Positions 61,001-64,000 of a stretch of DNA of 64,000 bases are shown here, piece after piece (positions within the stretch are counted from its first letter, which is position 1; each line of letters starts with the position of its first letter). The position numbers and the translations under genes were made by a program. The stretch lies in assembly GCA_019113845.1 (NCBI GenBank), contig DXGQ01000010.1, positions 62,001-126,000 of the forward strand. The letters are read 5' to 3'. Origin of the DNA: Candidatus Anaerobutyricum avicola. Lineage in GTDB: Bacteria; Bacillota; Clostridia; Lachnospirales; Lachnospiraceae. The notes beneath the pieces were generated by a model. That model saw only the letters and a program-made list of their open reading frames with translations. It searched no databases and was not told the origin of the DNA.

Positions 61001-62415
61001 CCGGAGGAACAGGCTTCATTGACCACGATGTTAGTGATGATGCCGTGATCCAGCCAGATGGCTTTCATATCCTGTCCGCCGATATCCAGAATAAAGGAGG
61101 CGTCGGGTACATATTTCTCTGCCGCCCGGGCATGGGCCACCGTCTCCACAACATGACATTCCAGATTAAAGGCTTTTGTAAATAAAAGTTCCCCGTAACC
61201 GGTCGCTCCCGCCGCGATGATGTCAAGCTTTACGCCTGCCTGCAGGTAGCGCTCCCGCATGGCGATGAGCGCATTCTTCGCCACAAGGAGGGGATCTCCC
61301 TCATTGGCGGCATAGAAAGAATCCAGAATATTTTCGTCCTCATCCATCAGCACAAACTTTGTGGTCGTGCTTCCGGAATCGATGCCCAGATACGCATGGA
61401 TCGTGTCTCCGGCATGAAGCTTTGCCGGTTTCTGTTCCGGAAGATGGTGTCGTCCGGCAAACTGCTGCCGCTCCTCCTCTGAGGCAAAAAATGGTTTTCC
61501 TGACTCCTGTCCCGGAAGTTTTTTCCCAAGATTCTCTCTGAGCAGACGGATCAGATCTGCCGCCCGGTGGCAGGTCTTCTCATCGGCAAACATCGTATCA
61601 AGCGCGAGTGCCGCACCGTACGCGATGATGATCTCCGGGTGTTTCGGCCGGATGATATCCTCTTCGGACAAATGCAGCCGCTCCGCAAAAACACGCACCA
61701 GCGTCGGATGGAAGGTCAGGGGACCGCCCTCAAAGGCGACCGGTTTTTCGATATCCAGTCCCTGTGCCAGACCGCCGATCGTCTGTTTGGCGATGGCATG
61801 GAAGGAGGAAAGCGCCAGATCTGCCTTGGCGACGCCCTGATTTAAGAGCGGCTGGATATCTGTCTTTGCATACACGCCGCACCGTCCGGAAATATCGTAC
61901 ACGCAGGTTCCCTGTGCCGCCAGCGCGTTAAATTCTTCCACCGGTACTTTCAGTATGGAAGCGATCTCGTCAATAAAAGCGCCGGTACCGCCGGCGCAGC
62001 TTCCATTCATCCGCATGTCCGAGACATTTAAGGAGCCATCCTCCTCCTGATGGAAAAATATGATCTTGGCATCCTGTCCGCCCAGCTCAATGGCCGTGCG
62101 CACATGCGGATAATCCTTCCGGAGCGCCACCGAGTTGGCGACCACTTCCTGAATAAACGGCACCTGCAGAAGCTGTGCGATGGGTTTTGCGCCGGAACCG
62201 GTCAGGATCAACCGGAACGGACGGTCTCCAAACTGTTCCTGTAATCTCTGTAATGTCTGACAGACGCTCTCCAGCTGTCTGGCGTTATGTCTCCGGTAAT
62301 CGGAATAAAGAATCTCTTTTTCTTCCTCATCGATGGCTGCAATCTTTGTCGTCGTCGACCCGATATCTATGCCAACGAGAAGGACTCTGTTCTCATTTTT
62401 TTCTCCTGCTGTCAT
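58024..62415 (-). CDS. 2-hydroxyacyl-CoA dehydratase activator: two BcrA/BadF/HgdC ATPase domains fused to DUF2229 and a dehydratase-like domain
   Basis: A 1463-residue protein. Domain 1 (~residues 10-270) opens with VGIDIGSTTTKIAAID and carries a Cys in MNGSCAGGTGAFIDEIASIL. Domain 2 (~330-590) repeats the ATPase fold (YLGIDSGSTTTKFVLM, ACSSGCGSFLENFASSL). Then come DUF2229 (~660-880; VLFYWETLPFWRTFWRALGF) and a C-terminal half similar to 2-hydroxyglutaryl-CoA dehydratase subunits (FGCGHDAYLSDEI, CFPAQIVIGEALAALKSGK). HgdC-type ATPases couple ATP hydrolysis to electron transfer via a 4Fe-4S cluster held between subunits. ATG 62415 follows GAGGTAGAGAG. A partner dehydratase is not in the window. 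Confidence 0.92.
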   Translation of the reverse strand: MTAGEKNENRVLLVGIDIGSTTTKIAAIDEEEKEILYSDYRRHNARQLESVCQTLQRLQEQFGDRPFRLILTGSGAKPIAQLLQVPFIQEVVANSVALRKDYPHVRTAIELGGQDAKIIFFHQEEDGSLNVSDMRMNGSCAGGTGAFIDEIASILKVPVEEFNALAAQGTCVYDISGRCGVYAKTDIQPLLNQGVAKADLALSSFHAIAKQTIGGLAQGLDIEKPVAFEGGPLTFHPTLVRVFAERLHLSEEDIIRPKHPEIIIAYGAALALDTMFADEKTCHRAADLIRLLRENLGKKLPGQESGKPFFASEEERQQFAGRHHLPEQKPAKLHAGDTIHAYLGIDSGSTTTKFVLMDEDENILDSFYAANEGDPLLVAKNALIAMRERYLQAGVKLDIIAAGATGYGELLFTKAFNLECHVVETVAHARAAEKYVPDASFILDIGGQDMKAIWLDHGIITNIVVNEACSSGCGSFLENFASSLHIPVKEIAEAAFSSENPAVLGSRCTVFMNSSIITEQRNGKKPADIMAGLCRSIIENVFTKVIRIENVKSLGEKIVVQGGTFLNDAVLRAMEQYIGREVVRAPYPGIMGAIGTALLTKERFRAGDGHRTFMGLGLLDDFTYTQEANSPCPFCGNHCRRTIIRFSNGNSWITNNRCERGEILGDPRDGQVRRQLLEKTKEKEKVPNLFALREQLLMKDYPYEKPAEERGTTIGLPKVLFYWETLPFWRTFWRALGFSIKVSPDSTRAIYEDGLSAVTSDTVCFPAKLVHGHIRALVKSGVDRIFMPSITTVSSENTEETSQSMCAIVKGYPIVIRNSDDPEKRLGIPFDAPLFHWYTPEDRDGQLIHYMEETFHISEDEIRSAITQADAAQTQFHQELCDAGRKICEEVKRRGTYAVVLASRPYQNDALVNHDLPEMFTSLGIPVLTADSLAEAAKVDLSKSRLDVVNNFHARMLSTAILAAENEHLEYVQIVSFGCGHDAYLSDEIIRLMKEISGKTPLILKLDESDIQGPLRIRVRSFIETVSMRHQQKKLQKTQELHDPYPVKFTKKNRKDKVVLVPNTSHAFSRIMSAALAGQGLRAEPLPIGREEAIRLGKLYVHNDICFPAQIVIGEALAALKSGKYDDSEVAIAMGKYVGDCRLTHYSALLRKALDDAGFADVPIITNDDVDYHNMHPGFKMNLVSAMRIAFALPMIDVLEELLRKIRPYELSAGSTEAAFEKAMDEVVYGLQEHGIRGARRGFKKAIAIMKAIPYDRSHPRKQVLIVGEYLLNFHPGANHDIEAYLEKNGFEIIEARMTDVIRKTYFYQDSQVKEYHLHVPTGKKIWLRTADNAFNWAHSVTDAIAKEHPLYTPACRMQDMVKDSDSIIHHTFDAGEGVLIPGEIIHHARQGCRAFVILQPFGCLPNHVVGRGISKKLKEMYPDAQILPLDYDPDVSFANIENRLQMLIMNAKNEDAEAESKT

Positions 62416-62474
62416 CTCTCTACCTCGATATCCTGTGTATTCTCCCAGCAAAATGCTGTTTATCTCCGAATAAG

Positions 62475-62518
62475 GGGGCTGTATATATTCTGATGCGAAT
62501 CAGTCTATAAACAGCCCC
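62475..62518 (-). terminator. Hairpin between the transglutaminase-like gene and the activase gene
   Basis: Outer stem GGGGCTGT / ACAGCCCC and inner stem CTGAT / ATCAG. A short T-rich tail follows on the minus strand. It could be a terminator of the upstream gene or a leader structure of the activase gene. Confidence 0.6.
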
Positions 62519-62604
62519 TGTACGAAAAGATTTGTTCTATCGGCACTATAACATTTAAAGAGAAACCTGTCAACCGGAGAGTTTTATTTTTCCCCGGCAT
62601 TTTT

Positions 62605-64000
62605 TCAGAAGCAATGCTTCCGTATCAAAAACCAGAGTTTTCTCCAGCCGGATTGTCTGTTGAAAAGAGAAGAATTCATGCGAAGCCAGAGAGTTCTGGC
62701 AAAGGCATCTTCCTCCCGCCGGCTTTTGTCTTCAGCCGCTCTTTGTCCGAACGCCCGCTTTTCTGCCAGCCGGACAAAACGGGCAAGCTCTGCCGAATCT
62801 TCTTCCGGAAAGAGTTCTGCCAGCCGGGCGCCAAAGTCTTCCTCGCTCCCGTCGTATTCTCTCAGATATCCCGCCCGATGGAGCGTCAGAAGCAGTCGTC
62901 CGAAAGCCTGGCGCACGTCCATTTGCCTTTCATCTGCCCTCCGCATTTCTCTGTAAATGTACAGAATGACCAGAAGAAAGAGAAGACAGAGGATCACAGA
63001 AACCACCGGCGGATCTTCCCGGGAAGACAGCGGAGGAACAGAAGATGTTTCCGTATCCGTTTTTTCCGGCTGCGTCTCCGTTACCTGCGGCGCGGTGGAA
63101 GGAAGGACCTCCTCCATCTGCTGTTGTTCTTCCTCCCAGATATTCTGCAGCCGTTCCATGTCAAGGCCCGAATCATACGCCTCGTAATCTTCCCCGGAAG
63201 GAGTGACTTCCACGGGCGTCCATCCCAGATCCTCGATAAAGATCTCCGGCCAGGCATGGGCGGAGGCGTCGGTGATCACCGCCCGATGGCCATAATCTCC
63301 CATCCTCATCTCAAAATCTGACGGTTTCACGGCATACCCGGCCACATAGCGGGCAGGAATCCCGTAAAGCCGGTACATGAGCACCGCGGCAGAAGCAAAA
63401 TGCTGACAGTATCCTTCTCCACTCTCAAACAGAAAATATTCTACCGGGTCTTCATGCAGAGGGATCACACCCGGCGTGGTGGAATAAGAAGCCATCTGAT
63501 GCAGCGTGCGGAGAATAAACGCCGTGATGTGTTCGAGATCCTCCTGCGGATTGGCGGCACAGAGAGCGGCCAGGCGAGGAACGTCTTCGGCAGAAACCAC
63601 CGTATAGGCGGTCTGCGCTTCCTCCTGATAGGCTTCCTGAATATTCTGATACCAGGCGGCATCTCCCTCCATGTCCGGCAATACCTCCTCCCAGTCAATC
63701 TGCATCTCTTCTCTCTCATAGTAGCGGAAAATGTAGCCGTTTCTTCCCCAACGGCTCTGTGAACTGTAATAGGGCGTATATTCCTGCGGCTGCTCCTCGA
63801 TACTTTCCAGATTCCGGATCACAAGGACGCGGTCCGGCAGTGTCGTCTCATGTTCCGTATTTTTATTCATCTCGTAATACAGGTTGGAAAACATACCGGG
63901 AATGCTCTCCTCCCAATAACGCCAGTACGGCGTCTTTGCGATCATCTGCGCGAACAGTTCCTCATCGGTCTGCGGCAGCCACTCCCCCTCTGCGTACTCA
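62605..64000 (-). CDS. Transglutaminase-like domain membrane protein (5' truncated by window)
   Basis: At least 464 residues are seen, and the frame is open to the window edge, so the N-terminal membrane region is outside. A transglutaminase-like core is visible: the Cys in FLFESGEGYCQHFASAAVLMYR, then YGIPARYVAGYAVKPSDFEM, the His in SAHAWPEIFIEDLGW, and the Asp/Glu following. A C-terminal membrane helix (VVSVILCLLFLLVILYIYRE) and a ~110-residue cytoplasmic helical tail resemble the DUF3488/DUF4129 arrangement. These proteins often pair with a MoxR-type ATPase and a DUF58 protein upstream, which is off the window. Confidence 0.88.
   Translation of the reverse strand, partial: EYAEGEWLPQTDEELFAQMIAKTPYWRYWEESIPGMFSNLYYEMNKNTEHETTLPDRVLVIRNLESIEEQPQEYTPYYSSQSRWGRNGYIFRYYEREEMQIDWEEVLPDMEGDAAWYQNIQEAYQEEAQTAYTVVSAEDVPRLAALCAANPQEDLEHITAFILRTLHQMASYSTTPGVIPLHEDPVEYFLFESGEGYCQHFASAAVLMYRLYGIPARYVAGYAVKPSDFEMRMGDYGHRAVITDASAHAWPEIFIEDLGWTPVEVTPSGEDYEAYDSGLDMERLQNIWEEEQQQMEEVLPSTAPQVTETQPEKTDTETSSVPPLSSREDPPVVSVILCLLFLLVILYIYREMRRADERQMDVRQAFGRLLLTLHRAGYLREYDGSEEDFGARLAELFPEEDSAELARFVRLAEKRAFGQRAAEDKSRREEDAFARTLWLRMNSSLFNRQSGWRKLWFLIRKHCF

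Overview
The window is a chromosomal segment of a low-to-medium GC Gram-positive anaerobe, most likely a gut Lachnospiraceae (Clostridia). The evidence is the strong AGGAGG ribosome binding sites, the rplU-prp-rpmA-obg-yhbY-nadD-yqeK-rsfS block with the Firmicutes-type cleavable L27 N-terminus, a divergent lexA/yneA-like pair, the TIGR03960/TIGR03936 gene pair, and a giant double-activase acyl-CoA dehydratase activator. There is no rRNA, tRNA, CRISPR array or insertion sequence.

Layout. 0-7.3 kb (+ except MATE): the end of an AmmeMemoRadiSam radical SAM gene, a Fic protein overlapping a glycerophosphodiesterase, two metallophosphoesterases, a MATE exporter (-), an arginase-family protein and a low-molecular-weight tyrosine phosphatase. 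7.4-12.9 kb: a fused MacB/FtsX-type ABC transporter with a repeat-bearing ectodomain, a GH172 (DUF2961) enzyme and a sugar O-acetyltransferase. 12.9-15.1 kb: a decayed two-component system next to a broken lipoprotein and membrane-protein remnant. 15.2-21.3 kb: undecaprenol kinase, phasin-like protein, UbiB-like kinase, nitroreductase, GHL10 hydrolase and TtcA. 21.5-26.3 kb: a tyrosine recombinase, a Crp/Fnr regulator and, convergent to it, a thioredoxin-rhodanese-CoA-disulfide reductase operon with a Crp-like palindrome at about -41. 26.3-28.2 kb: a yneA-like/lexA SOS locus with many LexA-like boxes. 28.3-31.8 kb (-): a DUF5685-DnaJ-Hsp70 operon whose first gene lacks a normal start codon. 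31.9-37.8 kb (-): ribosome assembly genes and ribonuclease G. 37.9-43.6 kb: a J-domain protein, pgi (-) and the TIGR03960/TIGR03936 pair (+). 43.6-45.2 kb: a graveyard of gene fragments. 45.4-48.2 kb (-): phosphoglycerate mutase-like protein, CobW-like GTPase and malic enzyme. 48.5-51.6 kb: a TetR regulator convergent with a radical SAM protein and a cysteine-free partner that looks like a degenerate paralogue. 51.8-55.4 kb (-): a frameshifted 2-hydroxyacid dehydrogenase, a GH32 fructosidase and a flippase-like membrane protein. 55.6-64 kb (-): a lipoprotein nuclease, a BspA-like LRR surface protein, the 1463-residue activase and a transglutaminase-like membrane protein that runs off the window.

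The best candidate for an undescribed system is the TetR / radical SAM / degenerate radical SAM module with its palindromic operator pair (48.3-51.65 kb). The best regulatory stories are the Crp-box thioredoxin operon and the SOS region. The clearest evolutionary oddities are the two-component system in which both proteins have lost their phosphorylation sites, the ACG/ATC start of the DUF5685 gene, and a G6-tract frameshift in the 2-hydroxyacid dehydrogenase. Domain assignments come from reading the sequence and from knowledge of the families; no database search was run.
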